A DNA stretch of 64,000 nucleotides, from NCBI RefSeq assembly GCF_900100765.1, contig NZ_FNFO01000001.1, positions 620,001-684,000 of the forward strand, written 5' to 3'. Below, in pieces: positions 1-9,061 of the stretch (position 1 is its first letter; each line of letters starts with the position of its first letter). The notes under the pieces are model-generated. The model was not told where the DNA came from and ran no database searches. It saw nothing but the letters and a program-made list of their open reading frames with translations. This DNA comes from Catalinimonas alkaloidigena (GTDB taxonomy: Bacteria; Bacteroidota; Bacteroidia; Cytophagales; Flexibacteraceae). The position numbers and the translations under genes are program-made.

Positions 1-601
1 GGACTTCTTCCACCACTTGGTTGGAAAGGCGCAGCCGCATGTCGTACATGGTCAGCAGAATGCCCTCGATTTCCAGGTCACGGTTCAGGCGCGATTGGAT
101 GATTTTGATGGTGTTGAGCAGCTTGCCCAATCCCTCCAAGGCAAAGTACTCGCACTGCACCGGGATGATCACCGACGAAGCGGCCGTCAGGGCGTTGATC
201 GTAATCAGGCCCAGCGAAGGCGAACAGTCGATGATGATGAAGTCGTACTCGTGACGTATCCCCGACAGCGCTTCTTTCATTTTTTCCTCCCGGTTCTGGA
301 GGTTGATCATCTCCACCTCGGCCCCCACCAGGTCGATGTGCGAAGGCAGCAGATCCAGGTATTGGATGTCTGACTTCAGGATCATGTCCCGTGCCTCCAG
401 GCCATCGACCATACACTCGTAGATGCTATTTTCGATGTTTTTAGGATTAAAACCTAATCCGGAGGTGGTATTGGCCTGCGGGTCCGCATCGACCAGCAAG
501 GTCCGAAACTCCAGTGCCGCCAGCGATGCCGCCAGGTTGATTGCCGTGGTCGTCTTCCCTACGCCCCCCTTCTGGTTTGCAACCGAAATGATTTTACCCA
601 T
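1..601 (-). CDS. parA: ParA/Soj chromosome-partitioning ATPase (3' end outside window)
   Basis: P-loop ATPase of the ParA/Soj family, which works with ParB in origin segregation. Reading the minus strand from an ATG at 601 gives a protein beginning [18 protein letters not shown], with the deviant Walker A KGGVGKTT at residues 11-18. This is followed by [12 protein letters not shown] (Walker A') and later by [14 protein letters not shown] (Walker B). About 200 residues are present and the frame is still open at base 1, so the C-terminus lies outside. It sits 10 bp after the hydrolase gene at 612-1292 on the same strand and is probably co-transcribed with it. In many Bacteroidota parB follows directly; that would be off the left edge and cannot be seen here. 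Confidence 0.95.
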   Translation of the reverse strand, partial: MGKIISVANQKGGVGKTTTAINLAASLAALEFRTLLVDADPQANTTSGLGFNPKNIENSIYECMVDGLEARDMILKSDIQYLDLLPSHIDLVGAEVEMINLQNREEKMKEALSGIRHEYDFIIIDCSPSLGLITINALTAASSVIIPVQCEYFALEGLGKLLNTIKIIQSRLNRDLEIEGILLTMYDMRLRLSNQVVEEV

Positions 602-611
602 CTGTGTCGTG

Positions 612-1292
612 CTATAGCGTAATTGTTTCACCAACGGCCGGCAGCAGCAGCTCAATGCCTTCCTCGCGGGCACGGGCCTGTACGGCAGCTTTGTCTATTT
701 TAATGTAGGGGAAGGTGTCGTAGTGCATCCCAATCACTTTCGTAACGCCAACGTAGCGTGCGGCAACCAGCGCCGCTTCAGCGTCCATTGTAAAGTTATC
801 ACCAATCGGAAGAAAAGCAAATTGAGGCTTAAAGCGCTCTCCGATCAACTTCATGTCCCCGAAAAGATCGGTATCGCCTGCGTAGTAAAAAGTGTTACCA
901 CCAGCCTCAACGACAAAACCCGAGGCCGTTCCGGCGTAGCTTCCGTCCGGGAAACTGCTGGAGTGAACGGCCGGAGTCAGCCGCACGGAACCGAAGTCGA
1001 AGTCCCACTTGCCGCCGGTGTTCATCGGGTGCGTTTTTTCAACGCCTTTGTTGCCGAACCAGGCGGTTAGTTCGAATTGCCCTACCAGCGTAGCCCCGGA
1101 TTGTTTCAGGATCTGCTCGGCATCGGCCATGTGGTCCTGGTGTCCGTGAGAAAGCAGGACATAATCGGGCTTTATGCTGTTGACGTCTACCTCTTTGGCC
1201 AGCTCGTTGGGCGTGATGAACGGATCAAACAAGAGCTGATGTTTCCCGGTTTTCACCAAAAAACACGAATGACCATAATAGGTTACTTCCAT
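612..1292 (-). CDS. Metal-dependent hydrolase, UPF0173 family (metallo-beta-lactamase fold)
   Basis: A 226-residue protein with the metallo-beta-lactamase metal motif SHGHQDH (H49, H51, D53, H54) and a downstream GDTDLFGDM segment that supplies the bridging Asp. Length and the start [13 protein letters not shown] match the UPF0173 (YtkL-like) hydrolases, whose substrate is unknown. The frame extends 19 codons further upstream, but a good promoter lies inside that stretch (1336-1368) and the family begins at the MEVTYYGHS motif, so the ATG at 1292 is preferred. The protein has no signal peptide and is probably cytoplasmic. It is the first gene of a likely two-gene unit with parA. Confidence 0.88.
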   Translation of the reverse strand: MEVTYYGHSCFLVKTGKHQLLFDPFITPNELAKEVDVNSIKPDYVLLSHGHQDHMADAEQILKQSGATLVGQFELTAWFGNKGVEKTHPMNTGGKWDFDFGSVRLTPAVHSSSFPDGSYAGTASGFVVEAGGNTFYYAGDTDLFGDMKLIGERFKPQFAFLPIGDNFTMDAEAALVAARYVGVTKVIGMHYDTFPYIKIDKAAVQARAREEGIELLLPAVGETITL

Positions 1293-1335
1293 AAAAATCG
1301 GGTGATCTTGGAGATTGTAAGCGTGTAAGATCTGA

Positions 1336-1368
1336 CAAAGATAACCCAATTCTTTTAGAAAAAGGCAA
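1336..1368 (-). promoter_or_regulatory. Putative Bacteroidota sigma-A promoter for the UPF0173-parA unit
   Basis: On the minus strand TATCTTTG (1343 down to 1336) matches the TAnnTTTG -7 consensus exactly, with TTGC at 1368-1365 as a -33 element 21 bp upstream. The expected transcript would start near 1329, about 37 nt before the chosen ATG. Confidence 0.5.
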
Positions 1369-1460
1369 CGAAACGCCGAGCAAAAAAGCCGGGCTCAGGA
1401 GGTTTTTTTACCGGAACGAGAAATAAGAAGGGCGCGAAATTTCAGTACATTTAGCGCAGG

Positions 1461-2987
1461 ATGGAGGCAGAAATTCGGCTTAGCAAATCTACTTTTATGC
1501 GGGGGGTACAGTGTGCTAAGTCGCTGTTCCTCTACAAGAACCATATCCAGTGGCGCGACCGCCCCACGGCCGAACAGCAGAGTCGCTTCGCACGGGGGCA
1601 GGAGGTCGGCACGCTGGCACGCCAGTTGTTTCCGGGCGGGAAAGATGCCGCCGCGCTGGGCGGACGGAAGCTGGCTCGCGTGGTGGAAAAGACACGGGAG
1701 CTGCTGGCCGCCGGCGAATCGGTCATCTACGAAGCCGCCTTTGCGCACGAAGGTGTGGGGGTACAGCTCGATATTCTGGTGCGGCGCGACGACAAGTACT
1801 ACGCCTACGAAGTGAAAAGTTCGGTGCGCGTCTCCGAAACCTACGAGCTGGATGCTTCGGTCCAATACTACGTCATTACGGGCAGCGGCCTGCCCCTGGC
1901 CGACATTTCGATCGTGTACCTGAACGAGGCGTACGTGCGGGAGGAGGGACCGCTCGACTTGCAACAGCTGTTTCGGCAACGTTCCGTACGCGACGTGGCG
2001 GGGTTTCATGCTCCCGCCATTCGCCGGAAGATCGATCTGTTGAAAGGCGTGCTGGATCGCGCGACCGCGCCGGAAATAGACATCGGCCCGCACTGCCACC
2101 GGCCTTATCCGTGCGATTTCCAGGGCAGCTGCTGGCGTACTGTACCCAAACATTCGGTCTTCGAAATGGCCGACCTGCCCGTGGCCCGTCAGTTTGCCCT
2201 GTACCGGCAGGGTATGGTGCGGATGAAAGACGTGCCGGAGGCGGCCCTCGACCGTCCCGAGCAGCGGGTGCAGGCCAAAGCCCACCGCACGCGCCGCCCG
2301 CAAACCGATCACAAAGCGCTCTACCATTTCCTGGAGCCGCTGGCTTATCCGCTCTATTTTCTGCATTGGAATGCCTTCCGCACGGCCCTTCCCGGTCCGG
2401 TCGGTACCTCACCGTACCAGCTTCTTCCCTTTGCGTTCGGGTTGCAGTACCGCCGTTCGTCCGACGAGGCCCCCCGCCACCTGGAGCAACTGGCCGAGCC
2501 CGAAGGTTTTCCGCCCGACGATGCGACATGGCGGCCCGATCCGCGCCCCTTTTTTGTGAAACACCTGCTGCGCTATACCGAGCGCCCCGGACACATCGTC
2601 GTCTGGGAAAAAGAATCGCTGCAACCCCTGCTGCGCGACCTGGCACGCGTGTATCCGGCACAGGCCGAGGCCCTGCACGAGCGGGCCGGGCGGCTGGTTT
2701 CGCTGGCGGAACCGTTCCGCCGCAAGTGGCTCTACAAGACCACGATGCAGGGCAAGAGCGACTGGGAAACCATTCGGCAGACGATGCTGGACGACCCCTC
2801 CCGGTCGCCGTTCGAGAACGACTGGACCATGGAACAGTTTTACCTGATGTGGCGGCCCGGCGAAGACCTCTTCAGTCGGGAGGAGGGACAGCAGCAGTTT
2901 GGGCAGCACCTGCGCGATCACTCAGAAGCGCTTATGCGGTTATGGGAAGAACTCGAACAATTATTTCGGCCGGTTCTGAAGTCCTGA
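1461..2987 (+). CDS. Cas4/AddB-like Fe-S PD-(D/E)XK nuclease domain fused to a DUF2779 domain
   Basis: A 508-residue protein. The N-terminal ~230 residues look like a Cas4-type RecB nuclease: D104 in VQLDIL, then E117 and K119 in AYEVKSS form the PD-(D/E)XK core, and C18 with C212, C218 and C224 (HCHRPYPCDFQGSC) are placed like the four ligands of a 4Fe-4S cluster. The C-terminal ~220 residues fit DUF2779, a DnaQ-like exonuclease fold. From memory that domain opens with a FLDFET-type motif, but here the equivalent stretch reads FLHWNA (residues 300-305), so the D-x-E pair is absent. The role is probably DNA processing or repair. It stands alone, with no cas gene or repeat array nearby. Domain assignment is fairly secure; the physiological role is unknown. 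Confidence 0.8.
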   Translation: MEAEIRLSKSTFMRGVQCAKSLFLYKNHIQWRDRPTAEQQSRFARGQEVGTLARQLFPGGKDAAALGGRKLARVVEKTRELLAAGESVIYEAAFAHEGVGVQLDILVRRDDKYYAYEVKSSVRVSETYELDASVQYYVITGSGLPLADISIVYLNEAYVREEGPLDLQQLFRQRSVRDVAGFHAPAIRRKIDLLKGVLDRATAPEIDIGPHCHRPYPCDFQGSCWRTVPKHSVFEMADLPVARQFALYRQGMVRMKDVPEAALDRPEQRVQAKAHRTRRPQTDHKALYHFLEPLAYPLYFLHWNAFRTALPGPVGTSPYQLLPFAFGLQYRRSSDEAPRHLEQLAEPEGFPPDDATWRPDPRPFFVKHLLRYTERPGHIVVWEKESLQPLLRDLARVYPAQAEALHERAGRLVSLAEPFRRKWLYKTTMQGKSDWETIRQTMLDDPSRSPFENDWTMEQFYLMWRPGEDLFSREEGQQQFGQHLRDHSEALMRLWEELEQLFRPVLKS

Positions 2988-3046
2988 TCTTCTCCAACTC
3001 CTGAAAATACACGTACTTCGCGGCGAATTGCTTTACGCTCCCTTTC

Positions 3047-4807
3047 ATGCAAATTGCCCTGGTGCTCGGCCTGTTGATCCTGGCCATCGTGTTGTTCGCC
3101 ACCGAAAAGATTTCGGTCGACCTCGTCACGCTCTTCCTGTTAATCATTCTGGTGGCTTCGGGCATCATTTCCGTTTCGGAAGCCTACGCCGGTTTCAGTA
3201 GCGACTTCATCGTGATTCTGGCGGCCATCTTCGTGGTGAGCGGTGCGATGCAAGACACCGGCATCCTCGATCGCCTGGGCGTCCGCATGGTGCGGCTGGC
3301 CGGAAAGCGGCCCCGGCGGGTGATTGCCTACATCATGCTCATTACGGGCGCTTTTTCGGCGTTTATGAACAACACCACGGTAACGGCCCTATTTGTCGGC
3401 CCCGCCATGGGGTGGGCGCGTCGTCTGAAAATGCCGCCCAGCAAGCTGCTGATGCCGCTGGCCTTTGCTTCCATCCTGGGTGGAACCTGCACGTTGATCG
3501 GCACTTCCACGAACGTGGCGGTCAGCGGGTACCTGCAAAAAACCGGCATGGAGCCCATCGGGATGTTCGAGCTGCTGCCCGTCGGGGCCGCCATTTTTGT
3601 CATTGGGCTGGTGTACATGGTGCTGACCAACCGGGTGCTGATGCCCCACCGGGAAGAAGAAACCCTCACCGAAGCGTATGAGATGCGCGACTACCTCGCC
3701 GAAATCGTGGTCGGCACGGACTCGGCCCTGATCGGCCAGCGCATTTTTGCCTCGACCGATCTGGAGGAGCTGCATCTGCGCGTGTTGGCCGTGTACCGGG
3801 AAGATACCTACACGCAACCTGACCCGAAAACGATCATTCAGGCAAACGACCGCCTGTTGGTGGAGGGAAAGGCGCACGACTTGGCGCGGGCCCGTGAGCG
3901 GAAGAACTTCCGGATCAAGGCCGACATGCTGACCGACGAGGATTTACAGCGCGATAAGCTGCGCTTGGCCGAGGTGCTGGTGACGCCCCGCTCGTTCCTG
4001 GCACGCAAAACCCTGCGGGAAGTCGACTTCCGGCGACGGTACGGACTGGTGGTGATCGCCATCCACCGTTTCAACTCCTCTCTGCGCGAAAAACTGGGCG
4101 ATGTGCGGCTGAAAATCGGGGACCTTCTGCTGGTGCAGGGGCGGGAGCAGGTGGTGCAAGAATTGCGCAACAGCCGCGATCTGGCCGTCCTGGGCATGGT
4201 GCGCAACCAGCCACAGCATGCTGTGCGCGGCTATCTCTCGCTGGGCGCTTTTGTGGTGGCTGTCCTTGTGGGAACCATCGGGTGGATACCGCTTTCCATC
4301 TGCTTTCTGGCGGCGGCCGTGTTTGTGGTCGGCATTCGTACCATCAGTTCCGACCGCGCGTACCGCCTGATCGACTGGCGCTTGCTGATCCTGATCGGGG
4401 GCATGAGCGCCTTCGGCACGGCCATGGAGAACTCGGGAACGTCGGAGTTTCTGGCCAACGGCATTCTGGATCTGTTCCGGGCCTGGGGGCCGACGGTGAT
4501 TATGGCGGGGTTTGTGGTGCTGACCGTATTTCTGACCCAGCCCATGTCGAACGCCGCCGCTGCGCTCGTCATTTTGCCTGTCGCGTTGCGCATCGCGGCC
4601 GATCTGGAGGTAAACCCCCGTTCGTTCGGCATTGCCATTATGCTGGCCGCGTCGGTGTCGCTGATCACCCCCTTCGAGCCTTCGTGCATTCTGGTCTACG
4701 GCCCCGGTCGCTACCGTTTTCGCGATTTTCTGGTGGTGGGCACACCGCTGACGCTGCTGTTGATCGTGCTGATCGTTGTAATGGTGCCGATTTTCTGGCC
4801 CTTCTGA
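3047..4807 (+). CDS. SLC13-family anion permease with two TrkA-C (RCK-C) domains
   Basis: A 586-residue integral membrane protein of the divalent-anion:Na+ symporter type. An N-terminal block of hydrophobic helices (about residues 1-195, including the helix with FMNNTTVTALFVGP) is followed by two soluble TrkA-C-like modules (about residues 205-390, each with the EVVVG/IGDLLLVQG type of signature). A second membrane block reaches the C-terminus. This order (helices, RCK-C, RCK-C, helices) is that of SAC1/YfbS-type sulfate or dicarboxylate permeases; the substrate cannot be read from sequence. No periplasmic partner lies nearby. It starts 59 bp after the nuclease gene and may be transcribed with it. 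Confidence 0.88.
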   Translation: MQIALVLGLLILAIVLFATEKISVDLVTLFLLIILVASGIISVSEAYAGFSSDFIVILAAIFVVSGAMQDTGILDRLGVRMVRLAGKRPRRVIAYIMLITGAFSAFMNNTTVTALFVGPAMGWARRLKMPPSKLLMPLAFASILGGTCTLIGTSTNVAVSGYLQKTGMEPIGMFELLPVGAAIFVIGLVYMVLTNRVLMPHREEETLTEAYEMRDYLAEIVVGTDSALIGQRIFASTDLEELHLRVLAVYREDTYTQPDPKTIIQANDRLLVEGKAHDLARARERKNFRIKADMLTDEDLQRDKLRLAEVLVTPRSFLARKTLREVDFRRRYGLVVIAIHRFNSSLREKLGDVRLKIGDLLLVQGREQVVQELRNSRDLAVLGMVRNQPQHAVRGYLSLGAFVVAVLVGTIGWIPLSICFLAAAVFVVGIRTISSDRAYRLIDWRLLILIGGMSAFGTAMENSGTSEFLANGILDLFRAWGPTVIMAGFVVLTVFLTQPMSNAAAALVILPVALRIAADLEVNPRSFGIAIMLAASVSLITPFEPSCILVYGPGRYRFRDFLVVGTPLTLLLIVLIVVMVPIFWPF

Positions 4808-4812
4808 CGGTC

Positions 4813-4848
4813 GACGCGTGGTACCTGCCCTTGGGCGGTGCACGCGTC
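4813..4848 (+). terminator. Stem-loop downstream of the SLC13 permease, possible terminator
   Basis: GACGCGTG (4813-4820) pairs perfectly with CACGCGTC (4841-4848), and an inner GCCC/GGGC stem sits between. There is no immediate U-tract; a T-run only follows about 30 bp later. It could be a factor-dependent or mRNA-stabilising hairpin. Confidence 0.35.
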
Positions 4849-4947
4849 AAGGGAGCGGGCGCAGGGTTACGACCATTTTTTTAGGTAAATACCTGCGACC
4901 GAACATTCGGTTTTTTCGTTCAATCGTTAGCTCCTTCTTTCTTCGCG

Positions 4948-5505
4948 ATGATGAACCGTTCTCCTGCCCCGGCCTCTTTCTTGTTCACTTGTCTGATGCT
5001 ATTGAGTAGCTGTGAATTGTTCTGGAAACACGATTCTGACGACGATCCCCTGAGCAAACTGCCACCGCCTACGCAAGTGGGTAACTGGAGTTTTGGTTGC
5101 CTCGTTGATGGGCAGGCGGGTTATACTGTCGGTCAACCCCGAGGGCAAAATGCTACCGGATGCTGGGCCGAGCCCTCGGACGGTGGAACGCTAACGATTC
5201 AAGCTTTTTTTGCTACCGGTGTAGGAGGAAATATGGTTTTCTGGCTATTTGACAGCTTGGGTACTGGTCTTACTTACCCTTTGCATAACCAGCCAGCTCA
5301 AAATCAGGTTCTCTTTTACAGTACTACTGGATTAAATGAGAATTACTTTCAATCCACTGATCCGGTCAGCGGTTACGTGACCTTGTCGCGCTACGATCCA
5401 GCCGCCAAGGTGGTAAGTGGCACGTTTGCTTTTACCCTCGTTAATGCCGAAAGCGATACGGTACGCGTGACCGAAGGCCGCTTCGATGCGCCGCTTCTGT
5501 GGTAG
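4948..5505 (+). CDS. Hypothetical lipoprotein
   Basis: A 185-residue protein with a lipoprotein signal: a hydrophobic stretch ending in LLSSC (lipidated C22), followed by an acidic linker (KHDSDDDP) and a mature domain rich in Thr, Gly and aromatic residues. The mature part resembles the small beta-sandwich lipoproteins common in Bacteroidota, with alternating polar and hydrophobic strands such as GTLTIQAFFA and VVSGTFAFTLVN, but I do not recognise a named family with certainty. Tandem ATGs at 4948 and 4951 are both possible starts. It is flanked by unrelated genes and is likely monocistronic. The function is unknown. Confidence 0.75.
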   Translation: MMNRSPAPASFLFTCLMLLSSCELFWKHDSDDDPLSKLPPPTQVGNWSFGCLVDGQAGYTVGQPRGQNATGCWAEPSDGGTLTIQAFFATGVGGNMVFWLFDSLGTGLTYPLHNQPAQNQVLFYSTTGLNENYFQSTDPVSGYVTLSRYDPAAKVVSGTFAFTLVNAESDTVRVTEGRFDAPLLW

Positions 5506-5705
5506 TCGGAGTAATAATCTCTATTCCTTTTGCGCGGTTGCTTTTCTCGACGACGATTGGGCATCTCTGAGGCATCCAGGGTGTTAGCAACCGTCGATTT
5601 TTAAAAGCCTCAGGGCGTTTGGGGCCAGAGAGGCGAGCGTTCTCCCCGCGGTTGGCACTGCATTTGCGCAAAATAAAATTTGTTTCACCTCGCTTGCCAA
5701 CTGCC

Positions 5706-6374
5706 ATGCGCCTCTCTACTTTTCTCACCGTTTTTGCGGTGTCCGCCCTCTGGGGATGTCGTTCTCAACAGATCGACCTCCGGCCAACGCCTCTGACCAC
5801 CCGGCCTGCGTTGCCGCATCTCACCATTTCACTCGACGAGCCGGAACTTCAGGCCGCGTACGGTACCTTTCCGGGCGTGCTGGTTTCCGAAATGCCCGAT
5901 ACCCTGGCTTCGCTAGGAAGCGTGGCTCTCAAGGCGGTGCCGAACGATCCACGTTTGCAGGATGCCCGGGTGCTGCTGCGTCGCCAGTTGCTCCAGGTTT
6001 CGGCAGCGACGGGCGAGGAGCGGGGCTTTGTGGAGGGGCACGTGGCCGGATACCAGCATTACTGGCGAGGCGGAACGGTGCCCTTGTTCGGGGCCTCTCT
6101 GCTGAGCTTTGGTACCTTGAACCTGATCGGGTTGCCCTCGCATCTGTACCGAACCATGGTAGACGTGGAGGTAGAGGTATTTGACCGGCAACATCGGCGG
6201 ATCGGGTACTACCAGGCGGTGGGCGAGGATGCGTACGCCACGGGCCTGTTTTTCCGCGGCTGGGGCGACCATCGCCGTTATTCCAATGCGGAAGCGCTGC
6301 GCGATGCGCTCGTCAACATCAGCGAACAGATGGCGCGCGATGCCGACCGACTGCGGACGGCGTTGAGCGAGTAA
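5706..6374 (+). CDS. Hypothetical lipoprotein
   Basis: A 222-residue protein with a signal peptide ending in the lipobox ALWGC (C18). The mature part is mixed alpha/beta with two weakly hydrophobic segments around FGASLLSFGTLNLIGLP, which might associate with a membrane, and a C-terminal helix (NISEQMARDADRLRTALSE). The ATG at 5706 is chosen because the signal peptide starts there; the open frame begins further upstream but would add a basic non-signal leader. A possible -7 element (AAAATTTG) lies at 5675-5682. No family recognised; probably an outer-membrane or inner-membrane anchored protein of unknown role. Confidence 0.72.
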   Translation: MRLSTFLTVFAVSALWGCRSQQIDLRPTPLTTRPALPHLTISLDEPELQAAYGTFPGVLVSEMPDTLASLGSVALKAVPNDPRLQDARVLLRRQLLQVSAATGEERGFVEGHVAGYQHYWRGGTVPLFGASLLSFGTLNLIGLPSHLYRTMVDVEVEVFDRQHRRIGYYQAVGEDAYATGLFFRGWGDHRRYSNAEALRDALVNISEQMARDADRLRTALSE

Positions 6375-6378
6375 CAAA

Positions 6379-6402
6379 AAAGCCGCTCAGAGAAGCGGCT
6401 TT
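6379..6402. terminator. Bidirectional rho-independent terminator between the lipoprotein gene and topA
   Basis: AAAGCCGCT (6379-6387) and AGCGGCTTT (6394-6402) form a perfect 9-bp stem with a 6-nt loop. It starts five bases after the stop codon at 6374 and ends eight bases before the topA stop on the other strand. A/T-rich flanks on both sides suit termination in both directions. Confidence 0.8.
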
Positions 6403-6409
6403 CAATCGA

Positions 6410-8854
6410 TTATTTCTTGGTTTTGCTCTTGGCTGTGGCCGTGCCTTTAGCTTTGGGTTTTGCCTTGGCTTTGGTAGAGGCTTTCTTGGTCGCCGCTTTC
6501 TTCGGCTTTTCCTTGGTATCGGCCGAGGCTTTGGCAGCACCCCTGCCGCCTTTTTTCGGCGCGGCTTCGGCCAGGGCCAGGCACTCTTCCAGGGTCAGCG
6601 AGGCAGGTTCTTTGTCTTTCGGAATTTTGACGTTCTGTTTGCCCACTTTGATGTACGGCCCGAACCGTCCTTTCAGCACCTGCACGTCCGGGTTTTCTTC
6701 AAACGTCTTGATGAACTTCTCCGCGTCGGCAATACGCTTCTGTTCGATCAGTTCGATGGCCCGCTCCCCGGAAATTTCGAGGGGATCTTCGCCTTTCGGG
6801 ATGGAGATGAACTTGTTGTCGTGCCGGATGTATGGCCCGAACCGACCGATGGCCGCCGTCACGGTCTTGCCTTCGAACGTACCCACTTCGCGGGGCAGTT
6901 TGAACAGTTCCAGCGCTTCTTCCAGTGTGATGGTCTCCAGGCGCTGGTCTTTGCGCAGGCTGGCAAATTGGGGTTTCTCTTCTTCCTCGTCGTCCGAAGA
7001 GCCGATCTGCGCCAGCGGCCCGTAGCGCCCCAGCCGTACGATTACCAGTTTGCCGGTTTTCGGATCGAGGCCCAGCTCCCGCACGGTGCCGACGGTGGCC
7101 CGCTCGATGTCGTCGGTGCTCTCCACTTTCGGATGAAACTCCTTGTAGAACGAGTCGATCATGTTGTTCCAGATCAACCGGCCGTTCGCAATTTCGTCGA
7201 ATTCCTTTTCGATGGTCGCCGTAAACGAGAAATCGATGACGCTCGGGAAGTATTGCACGAGGAAATCGTTGACCACCATCGCCAGATCGGTCGGGAAAAG
7301 TTTGTTCTTTTCCGTACCGTAAGTTTCGGTCAGCTGCTTGGTTTTGATCGCTTCTTTCTGCAATTCCAGCTCCCGGTAGGTGCGTTCCTTGCCGTCGCGC
7401 GATTCTTTCACCACGTAGTTGCGGCGCTGCACGGTCGAGATGGTGGGGGCGTACGTCGACGGACGCCCGATGCCCATTTCTTCCAGTTTCTTCACCAGGC
7501 TGGCTTCCGTGTAGCGGGCCGGGGGGCGCGAGAAACGCTCCGTGGCGCGCATCCCGTGCAGGTCGAGCGTTTGGCCGATGGTGAGCGGCGGCAGCATGCC
7601 CGACTGCTCTTCGTCCTCGTCGTCGTCGGAGCTTTCGATGTACACTTTCAGAAAGCCATCGAATTTAATCACCTCGCCCTGCGCGACCAGATCGGCCGGC
7701 GCTTCGCCCTGTTGCGGGGCAATGGCGATGTTGACCACCGTCCGCTCCAGTTGGGCATCGGCCATTTGCGAGGCGATGGCCCGTTTCCAGATCAATTCGT
7801 ACAACCGTTCCAGTCCCCGGTCGTCGCCGGTGCTCGAAACCGAAAAGTCGGTAGGGCGGATGGCTTCGTGCGCTTCCTGTGCCGAGGCCGACTTGGTTTT
7901 GTAGCGGCGCGTCTGTACGTACTCGGGACCGTAGGCACTCTGGATTTCGCGGGCGGCGGCGTTGATGGCCTCTTCCGAGAGGTTCACCGAGTCGGTCCGC
8001 ATGTAGGTGATTTTCCCCGATTCGTACAGTTTCTGCGCCAGTGTCATGGTCTGCGATACCGAAAAGCCCAGCTTGCGGCTGGCTTCCTGTTGCAGCGTAG
8101 AGGTCGTAAACGGCGGTGCAGGCGATTTTTTGCCCGGCTTTTTCTCCAGCGTCCGGATCGAAAACGTCGCGCCCAGGCACTGTTGCAGGTAATGCATGGC
8201 GTCGCCTTCCTGCGCAAACCGCTTGGGCAATTCGGCGTTCAGCACCTTGCCCTCGGGCAGGTCGAAGCGTGCCGAGATTTTGAACGAAGACTGCGGCTGG
8301 AATTTGTCGATTTCGCGCTCGCGCTCAACCACGATGCGCACGGCTACCGACTGCACACGCCCGGCCGAGAGCCCGGCTTTTACTTTTTTCCACAGCACTG
8401 GCGATAGCTCGAAGCCCACAAGTCGGTCGAGTACCCGGCGGGCCTGCTGTGCGTTCACCAGGTCGATGTCGATGCCGCGTGGCGACTGAATGGCCTTCTG
8501 GATGGCCTGTTTGGTAATTTCGTGGAAGACGATCCGGCGGGTATTGTCGTCGTTCAGGCCCAGCGCTTCTTTGAGGTGCCACGAGATGGCTTCGCCTTCG
8601 CGGTCATCATCCGTCGCGAGCCAGATCGTTTCGGCCTCTTTCGCCAGCTTTTTCAGTTGCGAAATGACCTCGCGTTTATCGGCAGAAATTTCGTAGGTAG
8701 GCTGGTATCCGTTCTTGAGATCGATCGCCATATCGTCCTTGGGCAGGTCGCGCACGTGGCCGAAACTCGACTTCACGGTAAAGTCCTTACCCAGGTACCC
8801 TTCGATGGTTTTCGCTTTCGCTGGCGATTCGACAATGACCAGATTTTTTGACAT
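6410..8854 (-). CDS. topA: DNA topoisomerase I (type IA)
   Basis: An 814-residue enzyme that relaxes negative supercoils through a 5'-phosphotyrosine intermediate. The Toprim domain opens with LVIVESPAKAKTIEGYLG (E9) and carries TDDDREGE (D82, D84). The active-site Tyr is Y284 in KITYMRTDS. Zinc fingers of the E. coli type are absent. Instead the C-terminus has Topo_C repeats (GRYGPLAQIG, GRFGPYIRH, GRFGPYIKVG), then a roughly 70-residue Lys/Ala-rich tail from about residue 745 that resembles histone H1 and probably binds DNA non-specifically. Length and order fit Bacteroidota TopA. Divergent from the SixA-type gene across a 207-bp region. Confidence 0.97.
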   Translation of the reverse strand: MSKNLVIVESPAKAKTIEGYLGKDFTVKSSFGHVRDLPKDDMAIDLKNGYQPTYEISADKREVISQLKKLAKEAETIWLATDDDREGEAISWHLKEALGLNDDNTRRIVFHEITKQAIQKAIQSPRGIDIDLVNAQQARRVLDRLVGFELSPVLWKKVKAGLSAGRVQSVAVRIVVEREREIDKFQPQSSFKISARFDLPEGKVLNAELPKRFAQEGDAMHYLQQCLGATFSIRTLEKKPGKKSPAPPFTTSTLQQEASRKLGFSVSQTMTLAQKLYESGKITYMRTDSVNLSEEAINAAAREIQSAYGPEYVQTRRYKTKSASAQEAHEAIRPTDFSVSSTGDDRGLERLYELIWKRAIASQMADAQLERTVVNIAIAPQQGEAPADLVAQGEVIKFDGFLKVYIESSDDDEDEEQSGMLPPLTIGQTLDLHGMRATERFSRPPARYTEASLVKKLEEMGIGRPSTYAPTISTVQRRNYVVKESRDGKERTYRELELQKEAIKTKQLTETYGTEKNKLFPTDLAMVVNDFLVQYFPSVIDFSFTATIEKEFDEIANGRLIWNNMIDSFYKEFHPKVESTDDIERATVGTVRELGLDPKTGKLVIVRLGRYGPLAQIGSSDDEEEEKPQFASLRKDQRLETITLEEALELFKLPREVGTFEGKTVTAAIGRFGPYIRHDNKFISIPKGEDPLEISGERAIELIEQKRIADAEKFIKTFEENPDVQVLKGRFGPYIKVGKQNVKIPKDKEPASLTLEECLALAEAAPKKGGRGAAKASADTKEKPKKAATKKASTKAKAKPKAKGTATAKSKTKK

Positions 8855-9061
8855 AGATCACGGTTGTTTAGTAAGAGAGGCGGGGTCAAAGATGACTAAT
8901 TTTTAGAAATCGATGTATTTACTAGCGTACCCGCCGGGATTATTAAAGTAATTTCGAACGGGAATTGTTCACCGTTGGCACGGGGATTTGCGCGAAAATG
9001 CCGCGCATCCGTCTCCATAAAGCGTCCTTTTTAGTTTATTCAATTTTTTTCGAAAATTCCT

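Noticed and set aside
1461-2987. Idea that the Cas4-like gene marks a CRISPR-Cas locus
   Set aside because: No repeat-spacer array and no cas1, cas2 or effector gene within the window; the flanks are an ordinary hydrolase and a permease.
1550-3004. A 484-codon frame overlapping the DUF2779 gene on the same strand
   Set aside because: Arg/Gly/Pro-rich translation with no family resemblance; the 1461-2987 frame has the nuclease and Fe-S motifs.
6821-8407. A 528-codon open frame opposite topA
   Set aside because: No motifs and a Phe/Arg-rich composition; topA on the other strand is unambiguous.
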